Of a stretch of 64,000 nucleotides of DNA, positions 16,857-26,026 are shown piece by piece (the stretch's first letter is position 1; the number at the start of each line of letters is the position of its first letter). Where the stretch lies: assembly GCF_000702445.1 (NCBI RefSeq), contig NZ_JNIF01000003.1, positions 1,302,001 through 1,366,000 of the forward strand, in the 5' to 3' direction. Position numbers and translations under genes: made by a program. This DNA is from Bryobacter aggregatus MPL3 (lineage in GTDB: Bacteria > Acidobacteriota > Terriglobia > Bryobacterales > Bryobacteraceae). Under the pieces are notes generated by a model. That model was not told where the DNA came from. It saw only the letters and a program-made list of their open reading frames with translations, and ran no database searches.

Positions 16857-18098
16857 TTATTCAGCGTAGCGCTTGAAGATCAGGCAACCGTTGGTGCCGC
16901 CGAAGCCGAAGGAATTCGACAAGGCGAGATCGATCTTCATGGGGCGTGCCTGGTTGGGGATGAAATCGAGGTCGCAGCCTTCGGCGGGGTTGTCGAGATG
17001 CATCGTGGCGGGCGCGATCTGGTCGCGAATCGCCATCAGCGTAATGCCCGCTTCGAGCGCACCGGCGCCGCCCAACAAATGGCCGGTCATCGCCTTGGTG
17101 GAGCTGATTGGCACCTTGTAGGCATATTCACCGAGCGCGGCCTTGAAAGCTCTCGCTTCAATCACGTCGCCAGCAGGGGTCGAGGTGGCGTGGGCATTGA
17201 TGTAATCGATTGCCGTCGGCTCAAGACCCGCATCCTTCAGAGCATTCAACATGACGCGGCGCGGGCCGTCGCCATCTTCGCTGGGGGAAGCCATGTGATA
17301 GGCGTCGCCCGACATTCCGTAACCGACAATCTCACCGAGAATCTTTGCGCCACGGGCCTTTGCCGTCTCCAGGTCCTCGAGCAAGAGAATGCCCGAGCCT
17401 TCGCCGATGACAAAGCCGTCGTGATCCCGGTCCCAGGGACGGGAGGCATGTTCGGGGTCGTCATTGCGGGTGGAGAGCGCCTTCATCGAGGCAAAGCCGG
17501 CAACGCACAGAGGCGTTACGGTCGCTTCGGCGCCACCGGCGATCATCGCATCGGCATAGCCGTGCTGGATGAGCCGGAAGGAGTCGCCAATAGCGTGTGC
17601 GCCAGTGGTGCAGGCAGTAGCGACTGCCGAATTCGGGCCTTTGGCGCCCGTACGGATGGAAACTTGACCGGAGGCAAGGTTCACGATGGAGGCTGGGATG
17701 AAGAACGGCGAAACACGGTCGGGGCCGCCTTTGAGCAGCTTTTCGTGTTCACGTTCGATCACCTCGAAGCCGCCGATACCGCTGCCGATGTAAACACCGA
17801 CGCGTTCTGCGTTCTCGGGAGTGATCTTCAACCCGCTCATCGCAAGCGCCTCATCGGTGGCTGCGATCGCGAAATGCATAAAGCGCCCCATCTTCTTGAC
17901 TTCTTTTTTGTCAATGAAGGAGGCTGGGTCAAAATCTTTGACTTCGCCGGCAATCCTACAGGCATGCTGGGAGGCATCAAAGCGGGTGATCGGCCCAATG
18001 CCGCTCTTTCCCGCCAGAATGGACTTCCAGACTGCTTCCGTTTGATTTCCGACGGAGCAAATTAACCCAATACCAGTGACTACGACACGGCGTGGCAA
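16857..18098 (-). CDS. fabF: beta-ketoacyl-ACP synthase II
   Basis: The 413-residue enzyme contains the full thiolase-fold triad: C163 in TACTTG, H303 in NAHATSTPAGD and H340 in STKAMTGHLLGG. It ends with the NSFGFGGTNGCLIFKRY gate loop. FabF condenses malonyl-ACP with acyl-ACP in fatty-acid elongation in the cytoplasm. The length and start (MPRRVVVTGIGLICSVG) match the family. It follows acpP by 15 nt, the standard acpP-fabF order. Confidence 0.97.
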   Translation of the reverse strand: MPRRVVVTGIGLICSVGNQTEAVWKSILAGKSGIGPITRFDASQHACRIAGEVKDFDPASFIDKKEVKKMGRFMHFAIAATDEALAMSGLKITPENAERVGVYIGSGIGGFEVIEREHEKLLKGGPDRVSPFFIPASIVNLASGQVSIRTGAKGPNSAVATACTTGAHAIGDSFRLIQHGYADAMIAGGAEATVTPLCVAGFASMKALSTRNDDPEHASRPWDRDHDGFVIGEGSGILLLEDLETAKARGAKILGEIVGYGMSGDAYHMASPSEDGDGPRRVMLNALKDAGLEPTAIDYINAHATSTPAGDVIEARAFKAALGEYAYKVPISSTKAMTGHLLGGAGALEAGITLMAIRDQIAPATMHLDNPAEGCDLDFIPNQARPMKIDLALSNSFGFGGTNGCLIFKRYAE

Positions 18099-18113
18099 GG
18101 GATGGGGACCAGT

Positions 18114-18350
18114 CTATTTCTTCTTTTTGGTTTCGATGTAATCGATCGCGGCTTTGACGGTGGTCAGTTTCTCCGCGTCTTCGTCCGGCACGTCGATGCC
18201 GAAAGCCTCTTCAAAGGCCATGACCAACTCCACGATGTCGAGCGAATCCGCGCCAAGGTCATCAACGAAACTGGCAGTGTCGTCGACCTGAGCCTCGTCC
18301 ACGCCAAGCTGCTCAACAATAATCTGTTTTACTTTTTCACGTACGTCCAT
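18114..18350 (-). CDS. acpP: acyl carrier protein
   Basis: The 78-residue acidic protein has the phosphopantetheine attachment site [11 protein letters not shown] with Ser36, preceded by the standard [16 protein letters not shown] helix. It carries growing acyl chains for FabF. I chose the ATG at 18350, which gives the normal ACP length; an upstream frame extension lacks family similarity. The tail is lysine-rich (ETKKKK), which is somewhat unusual for such an acidic protein. Confidence 0.97.
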   Translation of the reverse strand: MDVREKVKQIIVEQLGVDEAQVDDTASFVDDLGADSLDIVELVMAFEEAFGIDVPDEDAEKLTTVKAAIDYIETKKKK

Positions 18351-18536
18351 TGGGTTCGTCTCGATTCTAGCAGAGCTATGCCGTCGGAATGGGAGCAAAT
18401 CGCAGTACCCGGCCAACCGTGAGCCAGCGGACGTAGCATTTGATTGCTGCGGGTACGCAATCTTTTGAAAAATTTTGCAGACCGTGTAACGAGAGCGCCG
18501 AGGATTCCCGACTGTTAGACATATCCCCGTTACGAA

Positions 18537-18579
18537 GGCGGGTGCCTCAAATATTCACCCCGAAGTTGAGACACCCGCC
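18537..18579. promoter_or_regulatory. strong hairpin in the 317-nt region between acpP and the permease gene
   Basis: The intergenic region 18351-18667 must hold divergent promoters. Within it, GGCGGGTGCCTCAA (18537-18550) and TTGAGACACCCGCC (18566-18579) form a 14-bp stem with one mismatch and a 15-nt loop. The plus strand continues with GACCTTTTTC, so the structure would act as an intrinsic terminator or attenuator for plus-strand RNA starting within the gap. It lies 89 nt before the permease ATG. I see nothing else identifiable in the gap. Confidence 0.45.
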
Positions 18580-18667
18580 GACCTTTTTCATCCCACCTTT
18601 TGTAGTTTTTTTGTTTCCCAGCCCGAAAATCCACTAAACGATTCCGCGCGGCTTGCGTAATATCTTC

Positions 18668-21163
18668 ATGCACAATCTGCGGTTCGCCCTTCGCACTCTC
18701 GCAAAGAGTCCTGTGGTGTCTGTTGTCGCAATCTTCTCCCTGGCGCTTGGCATTGGAGCCAATACCGCGATCTTTTCGGTGTTTGAACAAGTTTTGCTGC
18801 GGCCCTTGCCAGTGAGCGCCCCCTCGGAACTCGTAAACATTTCCGCAAATGGACCAAGGAGTGGCAGCAACTCGACCAACAACGCCGGCGGCGGACAGTC
18901 GATCTTCAGCTACCCGATGTTCCGCGACCTCGAAAAGCAGCAAACCGTATTCACCGGCATGGCCGCCCATCGTAGCTTTGGCGCGAATCTTGCCTATCAA
19001 GGACAAACGGCAAATGTGGATGGAATGCTGGTTTCCGGGTCTTACTTTCCGGTTCTGGGTGTGCAGCCTGCGCTCGGACGCCTCTTCGGCCCTAATGACG
19101 ATCGCACTCCTGGCGCGCACCCTCTGCTCGTGCTCGATTACTCCTACTGGACCGAAAAGTTCAATCGCAACCCTCAGATTCTGAACCAGCCGATTCTGGT
19201 GAATGGAACTCTCATGACCGTCATTGGCGTGAGTCCGGAAGGCTTCCACGGCACAACGCTCGGGTCCTTCCCTCAGGTTTACGCGCCGATCAGCATGCGC
19301 GAGGAGCTGTCGCCCGGATGGAAGGGCCTGGACGAACGGCGCAATTACTGGGCCTATCTGTTTGCCCGCCTGAAGCCCGGCGTGAGCCTGAAGCAGGCCG
19401 AAGCCGCCTTGCAGGTGCAATTCATGGGGATCATCCGCGAAGTGGACATGCCACTCCAGAAAGGCGCAAGCGAGCGATTCAAGAAGGAGTTCCTCGGCCA
19501 GCAGTTGACCCTGACGCCAGGAGAACAGGGGCAAAGCGAGATGTTCCGGCGGGCTTCCACCCCCTTGATCCTCCTGCTGGGCATCACTGGCTTCGTTTTG
19601 TTGATTGCCTGCGCAAACATCGCGAACTTGCTGCTGGCGCGCTCGGCAAACCGGGCCAAGGAATTCTCGATCCGGCTCTCGCTGGGAGCCCAACGCGGCC
19701 AGGTGATCGCACAGCTTCTGACAGAATCCTTTGTGCTCGCCTTGCTGGCGGGTATCGCCGGCCTTTTTGTCGCCTATGCGACGCAGATGGGAATTGCGAG
19801 TTTCTTCGATGGAGGGCTCCACGCGGTGGTGTCCGCCGGAATCCGGCCGTCGACGATGGCCTTCGCCCTGGGTGTCTCGATTCTGGCGGGCTTTTTGTTC
19901 GGCTTGTTTCCCGCCGTACATTCGGCAAAGCAAGACCTTAGTAGTGCGATGAAAGACCAGGCTGGAAACGTATCGGGCAGCGGCGCAGCAGCACGCTTCC
20001 GGCGCACGCTGGTGACCGCACAGATCGCCCTGTCGTTGCTGCTCCTCGTCTCGGCCGGACTGTTTCTGCAGAGCCTGGTGAATGTGATGCGGGTGAATAT
20101 TGGCATCAGAACCGAGAATGTGATCGCCTTCGGCCTGTCGCCGCAGCTGAACAAATACACACCAGTCCGCGCGAAGGCGCTCTTTGAGCAACTGGAAGGC
20201 AAGCTGGCGGCGATTCCCGGCGTGCAGGGGGCGACCGTTTCGCTAGTGCCGCTGATTGCGGGAAGCAATTATGGCAGCAATGTTTCTGTCGATGGCTTTC
20301 AGGCCGGCCCCGACACCGACACGCATTCGATGCTGAACGATGTGGGGCCTGGCTTCTTTCGCCTGATGCACATCCCGCTGGTGGCTGGGCGGGAGTTTAC
20401 CAATAGCGATGGCGAGAACGCTCCGAAGGTGGCCGTGGTGAATGAGTCCTTTGTTCGCAAGTTCGGACAAGGCCAGAGCTTGGTGGGCAAGCGCATGCAA
20501 GTGGGCGCCGGGCAGAAGAACGACATCGAGATTGTCGGTGTGGCGAAAGACGCAAAGTACAGCGACGTCAAGGACGCGATTCCCCCCATGTTCTATCTGC
20601 CTTACAAGCAGGATAAGAACCTGAGTTACGCGATGCTCTATGTCGCCACCGCCGTGCCCACCGATCAGATTCTGCCGCTGGTACGCAAGGCAGTGGCGGA
20701 ACTCGATCCGAATCTTCCGGTGGAGGATTTGAAGACCTTGGCCGTCCAGGTGAATCAGAACATCGGGCTGGACCGGATGATCTCGACACTGGCCGCCGCT
20801 TTTGCCGTGCTGGCCACGCTGCTGGCAGCCATCGGACTCTACGGCGTGCTCGCCTTTACGGTGTCGCGGCGAACACGGGAGATTGGCATCCGCCTGGCAG
20901 TGGGCGCCGACACCGCGGACATCCGCAAACTGGTGATGAAGGAAGTGGGCTGGATGGTCGCCATCGGCATTGCGATCGGCTTGCCCGCTGCGCTGATGCT
21001 GGCGAGATATACCGAAAGCCTGCTCTATGAGATGAAGAGTTGGGACCCGATCGTGATGGCCGTATCGGTGGTGCTGGTAGTGATCGTCTCGCTGGGGGCA
21101 GGCTATGTGCCGGCTCGCAAAGCAATGCGGATTGCGCCGGTGACCGCGTTGCGCTGGGAGTAG
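18668..21163 (+). CDS. MacB-like ABC permease (acidobacterial orphan permease family)
   Basis: The 831-residue protein is a duplicated MacB/FtsX-type permease. It has an N-terminal helix (VVSVVAIFSLALGIGANTAIFSVF), a periplasmic MacB_PCD domain, three helices from about 300, then a second periplasmic domain and three C-terminal helices ending with the family signature RRTREIGIRLAVGA. No ATPase is encoded nearby, as is usual for the so-called acidobacterial duplicated orphan permeases. This copy lacks the N-terminal helical cap seen in the second permease downstream. A TTG at 18653 is an alternative start. Confidence 0.88.
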   Translation: MHNLRFALRTLAKSPVVSVVAIFSLALGIGANTAIFSVFEQVLLRPLPVSAPSELVNISANGPRSGSNSTNNAGGGQSIFSYPMFRDLEKQQTVFTGMAAHRSFGANLAYQGQTANVDGMLVSGSYFPVLGVQPALGRLFGPNDDRTPGAHPLLVLDYSYWTEKFNRNPQILNQPILVNGTLMTVIGVSPEGFHGTTLGSFPQVYAPISMREELSPGWKGLDERRNYWAYLFARLKPGVSLKQAEAALQVQFMGIIREVDMPLQKGASERFKKEFLGQQLTLTPGEQGQSEMFRRASTPLILLLGITGFVLLIACANIANLLLARSANRAKEFSIRLSLGAQRGQVIAQLLTESFVLALLAGIAGLFVAYATQMGIASFFDGGLHAVVSAGIRPSTMAFALGVSILAGFLFGLFPAVHSAKQDLSSAMKDQAGNVSGSGAAARFRRTLVTAQIALSLLLLVSAGLFLQSLVNVMRVNIGIRTENVIAFGLSPQLNKYTPVRAKALFEQLEGKLAAIPGVQGATVSLVPLIAGSNYGSNVSVDGFQAGPDTDTHSMLNDVGPGFFRLMHIPLVAGREFTNSDGENAPKVAVVNESFVRKFGQGQSLVGKRMQVGAGQKNDIEIVGVAKDAKYSDVKDAIPPMFYLPYKQDKNLSYAMLYVATAVPTDQILPLVRKAVAELDPNLPVEDLKTLAVQVNQNIGLDRMISTLAAAFAVLATLLAAIGLYGVLAFTVSRRTREIGIRLAVGADTADIRKLVMKEVGWMVAIGIAIGLPAALMLARYTESLLYEMKSWDPIVMAVSVVLVVIVSLGAGYVPARKAMRIAPVTALRWE

Positions 21164-22027
21164 CTAAGCGGCATCGTCGTCGTGATGGGGCAGGCGCCCC
21201 CGCGTGCCCGCGCCGAAGCCCATCGGCATGCCACCGCCGCCTCCTTCCCCTTTGCCACTGCCTTCGCGCCCCGCAGGCACGGTCGCAAGAAACTGCAGGA
21301 ACAGCGTCTGCGCATACTTGCGGCTGTGATAGTCCATCCGCACGAAGGAACAGAGGCCTGCAATCACGCAGGTGGCGAAGATGCCGAGGGTCCAGGAGCC
21401 CGTGTTCACCGGGATCAGGCCCAGCAGCGAAGCCGCGAGCGATATCGAAATCAGAAGGAAGGCCATGAAGAGGCCCTTGTTCAGCTTGTAGTCGGCACTC
21501 AAGTCATCGAGACGTTCATTCCCTTTTGCCGCTGCCAGATAGGCCTCGGCATGGGCGACAGAGCTCTCGAGCGTTGCCGCATCGAGAGACTTTGCATCGG
21601 GGAATGGGATGCCCAGCTTGAACGGATACTGTTGCTCCAGTTGTTCGATTTGCTCTGGGGTCAGATAGCGATCCTTCTCGCGCCCGGCAAAGCGGCGCAT
21701 CGCCCACTCTGCCACCGTGCGAATCTGCACACGAGGCCACAAGGGTTCGATAAAGAACTGGCCAAAGCCCTGCAGCAGATGTCCAATCGCGAAAGAGAAG
21801 ACAAGCCCGGTGGTGATGCCGAGGCCGGAACTGGCAAAGTCGCTGGCCATCCATTCCTTCGGCGCAAAGAGCAACAGCGCGATCAGCAAGAGCACCGCGC
21901 CCGGCATGACAACCGAAGCGAATTCTACAAAGAGCCGAATGTTGCGCATGACAATTTGCCGGGCTGTCCCAAATTCTTTGACAAGCCTGTAAAGATAGCG
22001 GATTCTGAAGCTGTCGAAAGCCGACAT
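21164..22027 (-). CDS. uncharacterised four-helix membrane protein
   Basis: I do not recognise the family. The 287-residue protein has two N-terminal membrane helices (ASVVMPGAVLLLIALLLF and SGLGITTGLVFSFAIGHLL), a cytoplasmic segment of about 90 residues with EQIEQLEQQYPFKLGIPFPD, and two more helices around 190-235. It closes with a glycine-rich, histidine/aspartate-rich tail (GMPMGFGAGT then HHDDDAA) that could bind metal. Its ATG shares a CATG tetranucleotide with the ATG of the divergent PadR gene. A downstream ATG at 21949 would avoid this, but would trim 26 residues. It overlaps nothing at its 3' end and abuts the first permease gene tail to tail. Confidence 0.6.
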   Translation of the reverse strand: MSAFDSFRIRYLYRLVKEFGTARQIVMRNIRLFVEFASVVMPGAVLLLIALLLFAPKEWMASDFASSGLGITTGLVFSFAIGHLLQGFGQFFIEPLWPRVQIRTVAEWAMRRFAGREKDRYLTPEQIEQLEQQYPFKLGIPFPDAKSLDAATLESSVAHAEAYLAAAKGNERLDDLSADYKLNKGLFMAFLLISISLAASLLGLIPVNTGSWTLGIFATCVIAGLCSFVRMDYHSRKYAQTLFLQFLATVPAGREGSGKGEGGGGGMPMGFGAGTRGRLPHHDDDAA

Positions 22028-22364
22028 GTCGAAAGCAAAAAACGAAGTACCTTATGGCACATTGGATCTGCTGATCCTGAAGACTCTCGAGACAAGGGGC
22101 ACTTTGCATGGCTATGCGATTGCACGGCGTATCGAGCAGGTTTCAGAGGACGCGTTGCAACTGAGCCAAGGCTCGGTCTACCCGGCGCTGGTGCGCCTTG
22201 AGCAAGAGGGATGGATCGCCGCCGAGTGGGGCGTCTCTGAGACCAATCGCAAGGTCCGCTTCTACTCCTTGACGCGCAGTGGCCGCAAGCAGTTGTTGGT
22301 GGAAGTGGCGAACTGGGAACAGGCCATGGCCCTGGTGGGCCGCTTTCTGGGAGCCTCTGCGTGA
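22026..22364 (+). CDS. PadR family transcriptional regulator
   Basis: The 112-residue protein shows the PadR winged helix: YGTLDLLILKTLETRGTLHG, then YAIARRI, the recognition region LSQGSVYPALVRLEQEGWI and the wing EWGVSETNRKVRFYSLT. In acidobacteria such short PadR proteins are routinely encoded directly in front of orphan permeases and presumably control them. The TGA overlaps the GTG of the permease gene (GTGA), so the pair is coupled. Confidence 0.92.
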   Translation: MSKAKNEVPYGTLDLLILKTLETRGTLHGYAIARRIEQVSEDALQLSQGSVYPALVRLEQEGWIAAEWGVSETNRKVRFYSLTRSGRKQLLVEVANWEQAMALVGRFLGASA

Positions 22365-24988
22365 CGCCGCGCCGCGCACTTGCGAGGATCACCGCGCTGT
22401 TTCGCAAGCGGCGTCTCGATCGCGACTTGGAAGAAGAAGTGCGTGCGCATCTCGAGATGGCGGAGATGGACGCCATCGCCAGTGGATCGACGCCAGAAGC
22501 AGCACGGCAGAAGGCACGCCGCGAATTCGGAGGAGTGACACAAATGCAAGAAAAGCATCGCGAACAGCGCAGCGCCCAGTGGATCGAGAATTTTCTGCGC
22601 GACTTCCGCTTCGGGCTCTCCTCGCTGCTCCGCACGCCCAGCTTTACGGCCATTGTTGTCGGCGTGCTGGCGCTTGGAATTGGCGCGAATGTCGCGATGT
22701 TCAGCCTGGTGGATGCGGTGCTGCTCAAGCCGCTTCCGTTTCGCGAGCCCGATCGCATTGTCGCTGTGTGGGAGGCACCTCGCAAGGGCGTGACCAATGC
22801 CACCAGCACGCCCGACTTTCTCGATTGGAAGCGGCTCGGAACCCGCTTTGAGGCGCTGGCCGCAACGCAACACCTCTCGTCTTCGCTCACCGGAAATGGG
22901 GAAGCCATGCGCCTGAACGGCATGGCCGTCACCACTGACTACTTCCGGATCTTCCAGGTAGGCCCCGGGCTGGGACGCAGCTTCAGTGCCGCGGATGATC
23001 AACCGGTGGTGGTGCTCAGTCATGCCGCCTGGCAGAAGTACTTTGCCGGAGACCCGGGCATTCTCGGCCGCAAGCTGATTCTGGATGGGGAGGCGTATCC
23101 AGTGATCGGAGTACTGCCGCCGGGCGCTTTCGACCGCGAAGAGGTCGCGTTCTGGAAGCCGCTCGTATTTGCGCCAGAGCAGCAGCGCCGCGACTTCCAC
23201 TGGATGACCGTCTATGGCCGGCTGCGCGCAGGCGTAACGCCCGCACAAGCGCAGGAGCAATTGCAGGCAATCGCAACCGCGCAGAAAGAGCTGACGCCCT
23301 TGTTCAAACGCGATTGGAAGATCCAGGTGGAGGCTTATGAAAATCTAGTGGTGGGCGACGGGCTGCGCCGGCAGCTCTACATCGCCTTCGGCGCCGTGGC
23401 CTTTGTCCTGCTGATTGCTTGTGCGAATGTTGCAAATCTGCTGATCGGCAAAGGTGTCGCGCGCCGCAAAGAGCTTGCAGTGCGTGCGGCCTTGGGCGCG
23501 AGCCGGGGCAGGCTGATTGCGCAATTGCTCACCGAGAGCTTGGCGCTTTGCCTGCTGGGTGGCGCGGCGGGCGTCTTGCTGGCCTGGTTGTTGCTGCGCT
23601 TGGCGCAGCCCTTTCTCTTGCAGGCTTTGCCCTTCACCGCTGCCGTCAATCTCGACCTGCGGGTGCTCGCCTTTGCGGTGCTACTGGCCTTGGGAGTTGC
23701 GTTGCTGGTGGGTGTATTGCCTTCGCTCCAGACTTCGTTTGCCAATCTGGCGGCCTCGATGAATGCGACCGCGCGCGGTTCTTCCGGCTCGCACTCCTTT
23801 GCACGACGGCTGATTGTGATCGCCGAGGTTGCCTTGTCGCTTGTATTGCTGTGCGGCGCGATGTTGCTATTTCGCAGCCTGTTGAAGCTGCAGGATCTTG
23901 ATACCGGGGTGCGCATCGACAAGGTGATGACGATGTCGATCGATGTCCCCTTGCGTGCCTACCCGACACCGCAACGGGCCGCGTTGCTTTACGAATCTCT
24001 CGCGCAGCGGGTGAAAGCGGCGCCCGGCGTCAGCGAGGTTGCCTTGGCCACCCATCTGCCTTTGCGCTGGATTGGGAACGGCGAAGGCATGATGGTGCCG
24101 GGCGTGGAGAAGCCGGTGAATGTGCGCTTCAAGCGTGTCGACCCCGGCTACTTCCGAAGCTTCGGGATTCCGCTTCTGTCTGGCCGCGAGATCACGGAGC
24201 GCGATCGCAACAACACGCCGCGCATTGCGGTGATCAACGAAGCGTTGGCCCAGCGGCTGCGTGAAGTCGCTCAAGGCAAGGACCCGGTGGGAATGAAGGT
24301 ACAGGTGTCGTGCCCGAACTATGAGGTGAAAGGCACGACGATACAGGACATCGAGATTGCCGGGGTGATCCGCAGCGAGCGCGTCGGCGGGCCGGGGAGG
24401 CCAGACCCACCCGTCGTCTATGTGCCACTGGCCCAGTCGCCCAGCGGCGGCGTGCGGCTGATTGTCCGCACCCAGGGCGAGCCCAGCGTGGTGGTGCCCG
24501 GCTTGCGGGAAGCCTTGCGCGAAGTGGACCCGTCGCTTGCGCCGGGAGATCTGGCCACGATGCAGGAAGTGCGCGAGCAGACCTTATCGGGATCGAGCCG
24601 CCCGGCCTGGTTGATCGGCTGCTTTGCGCTGGTGGCGGCCTTGCTTGCAGCACTGGGTCTGTATGGTGTGCTGTCGAATGCGGTGATGCAGCAGCGGCGC
24701 GAGATCGGCATCCGGATGGCGCTGGGCGCAAGGGGAATCGATGTCGTCCTGCAGGTGCTGCAGAATGCAGTGGTGACGGTTGCCGCCGGATTGTTGCTTG
24801 GCCTGGCGGGAGCCTTCTCCTTGACGCGAGTGATGAAGAATCTGCTGTATGAGACCTCGCCGATGGACCCGCTGGCCTTTAGCTTCGCTTGTGCGCTGAT
24901 GATGGCCGTGGGGATTGCCGCCGGCTTTGTGCCGGCCAACCGCGCCTCACGCGTGGACCCGGTGACGAGCTTGCGCGAAGACGCCTAG
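22361..24988 (+). CDS. MacB-like ABC permease with N-terminal cap (acidobacterial orphan permease)
   Basis: The 875-residue protein begins with an 80-residue charged helical cap (LFRKRRLDRDLEEEVRAHLE, then ARREFGGVTQMQEKHREQR) that is typical for the acidobacterial duplicated orphan permease family. Two MacB-type units follow, each with a periplasmic domain and hydrophobic helices, and the terminal signature QQRREIGIRMALGARG. It starts with GTG overlapping the PadR stop. It is probably an exporter or mechanotransmission-type envelope protein that borrows an ATPase encoded elsewhere. The substrate is unknown. Confidence 0.9.
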   Translation: MTPRRALARITALFRKRRLDRDLEEEVRAHLEMAEMDAIASGSTPEAARQKARREFGGVTQMQEKHREQRSAQWIENFLRDFRFGLSSLLRTPSFTAIVVGVLALGIGANVAMFSLVDAVLLKPLPFREPDRIVAVWEAPRKGVTNATSTPDFLDWKRLGTRFEALAATQHLSSSLTGNGEAMRLNGMAVTTDYFRIFQVGPGLGRSFSAADDQPVVVLSHAAWQKYFAGDPGILGRKLILDGEAYPVIGVLPPGAFDREEVAFWKPLVFAPEQQRRDFHWMTVYGRLRAGVTPAQAQEQLQAIATAQKELTPLFKRDWKIQVEAYENLVVGDGLRRQLYIAFGAVAFVLLIACANVANLLIGKGVARRKELAVRAALGASRGRLIAQLLTESLALCLLGGAAGVLLAWLLLRLAQPFLLQALPFTAAVNLDLRVLAFAVLLALGVALLVGVLPSLQTSFANLAASMNATARGSSGSHSFARRLIVIAEVALSLVLLCGAMLLFRSLLKLQDLDTGVRIDKVMTMSIDVPLRAYPTPQRAALLYESLAQRVKAAPGVSEVALATHLPLRWIGNGEGMMVPGVEKPVNVRFKRVDPGYFRSFGIPLLSGREITERDRNNTPRIAVINEALAQRLREVAQGKDPVGMKVQVSCPNYEVKGTTIQDIEIAGVIRSERVGGPGRPDPPVVYVPLAQSPSGGVRLIVRTQGEPSVVVPGLREALREVDPSLAPGDLATMQEVREQTLSGSSRPAWLIGCFALVAALLAALGLYGVLSNAVMQQRREIGIRMALGARGIDVVLQVLQNAVVTVAAGLLLGLAGAFSLTRVMKNLLYETSPMDPLAFSFACALMMAVGIAAGFVPANRASRVDPVTSLREDA

Positions 24989-25236
24989 CGCTGGTACCAA
25001 TCGGCATTGCGCTGACTCCAACTGGCGGTCAGATCTTCTGCCGGAAAGATCGCAGCGGCAGGACAGACCGGCACGCAGGCTCCGCAGCAGATGCAGTCCT
25101 CCGGATGGATGTACAACTGGCTTTCTGCGCCAAAGCCGGGCTCGTCGCCACGAGGGTGAATCGCATCCACTGGACAGGCATCGACACAGGCCGTGTCCTT
25201 CACTCCAATGCAAGGTTCCGCAATTACGTAGGGCAT
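24985..25236 (-). CDS. 7Fe ferredoxin (3Fe-4S/4Fe-4S)
   Basis: The 83-residue protein has C9-x7-C17-x3-C21-P, the arrangement of a 3Fe-4S site in seven-iron ferredoxins, and C48-xx-C51-xx-C54-xxx-C58-P for a 4Fe-4S site. An additional Cys50 lies inside the second motif. It resembles FdxA-type electron carriers of the cytoplasm. The gene stands alone and overlaps the convergent permease by 4 nt. Its partner is unknown. Confidence 0.92.
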   Translation of the reverse strand: MPYVIAEPCIGVKDTACVDACPVDAIHPRGDEPGFGAESQLYIHPEDCICCGACVPVCPAAAIFPAEDLTASWSQRNADWYQR

Positions 25237-25297
25237 GACTCAGCGTAGAAAGGCCAGTGGCAAGGCGCGATGACTGAAGTCACATGCCGCGGATGTT

Positions 25298-25996
25298 TTA
25301 GAAAGAAAGTTCGGCGGCCAGTTTGTCGAGATCGGGGATGGTGAGGGCGCGGCGCTTCATGACAATGAACCCGGCGCCATGGAGGCGTCCGAGATTCCTC
25401 GAAATCAACTCGCGTACGGTGCCCAGCCGTGCGGCGAGTTCTTCCTGATTCTCTTGCAACTCGATGAGGATGCCTTCAGCGCAAAGCTTGCCGGCGTCTT
25501 GTGCCAGGCGCAGCAGGTGGGCAATAAGACGGTCGCGCACCGTGGCAAAGGAGAGATCTTCTACCAGCCGCTTCAGGGTCTTGAGCCGCTGCGCCAAGAC
25601 GCGAATCACTTTGATCGCAACGTCCGGATGCTGGAGGCAGAAGCGGAAGAAGCTGGGGCCATCGAGGCGCAAGAGAGTGCAATCTTCAATCGCCAGCGCT
25701 GTCACCGAATAGCGGCCACCGTCAAAGACAGACGACTCTTCGAGTGAGTTGCCGGGACGTTCGATGGCGATGAGTTGGTGCCGCCCGCCCGGGGACAACT
25801 TCACAATCCGGACGCTACCGCTTTGGACGATGAAGAGGTCGCCGCCTTTCTCGCCTTCTGAGAAGATAACGGCACCGGCCTCGAAGCGGAGGGAAGAGAC
25901 TCCCACCGCGATCGAGGCCAGTTCGGCGTGCGACAACTCATTGAAGAGCGGAACGCGGCAAAGGGTATCGACAAAGGCGAGTGTAGAAGCGGTCAT
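25298..25996 (-). CDS. Crp/Fnr family transcriptional regulator
   Basis: The 232-residue protein has the cyclic-nucleotide-binding beta roll (ELSHAELASIAVGVSSLRFE, GAVIFSEGEKGGDLFIVQSG), a long dimer helix, and a C-terminal helix-turn-helix (QEELAARLGTVRELISRNLGRL). The usual FNR cysteine cluster at the N-terminus is absent, so it is not a classical oxygen sensor. The cAMP site arginine/serine pair is not evident, and the ligand is unknown. It faces no obvious target, although the DUF4198/TonB operon lies 30 nt upstream on the same strand. Confidence 0.9.
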   Translation of the reverse strand: MTASTLAFVDTLCRVPLFNELSHAELASIAVGVSSLRFEAGAVIFSEGEKGGDLFIVQSGSVRIVKLSPGGRHQLIAIERPGNSLEESSVFDGGRYSVTALAIEDCTLLRLDGPSFFRFCLQHPDVAIKVIRVLAQRLKTLKRLVEDLSFATVRDRLIAHLLRLAQDAGKLCAEGILIELQENQEELAARLGTVRELISRNLGRLHGAGFIVMKRRALTIPDLDKLAAELSF

Positions 25997-26026
25997 GGGC
26001 CTTACACTTCAGCATAGACAGGCTTC

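Noticed and set aside
16998-18065. 355-codon plus-strand frame opposite fabF
   Set aside because: fabF has all catalytic residues on the other strand, and the antisense frame has none.
18530-20191. 553-codon open frame on the minus strand opposite the first permease gene
   Set aside because: It is the antisense shadow of a well-supported permease gene, is rich in arginine, histidine and glutamine and shows no domain.
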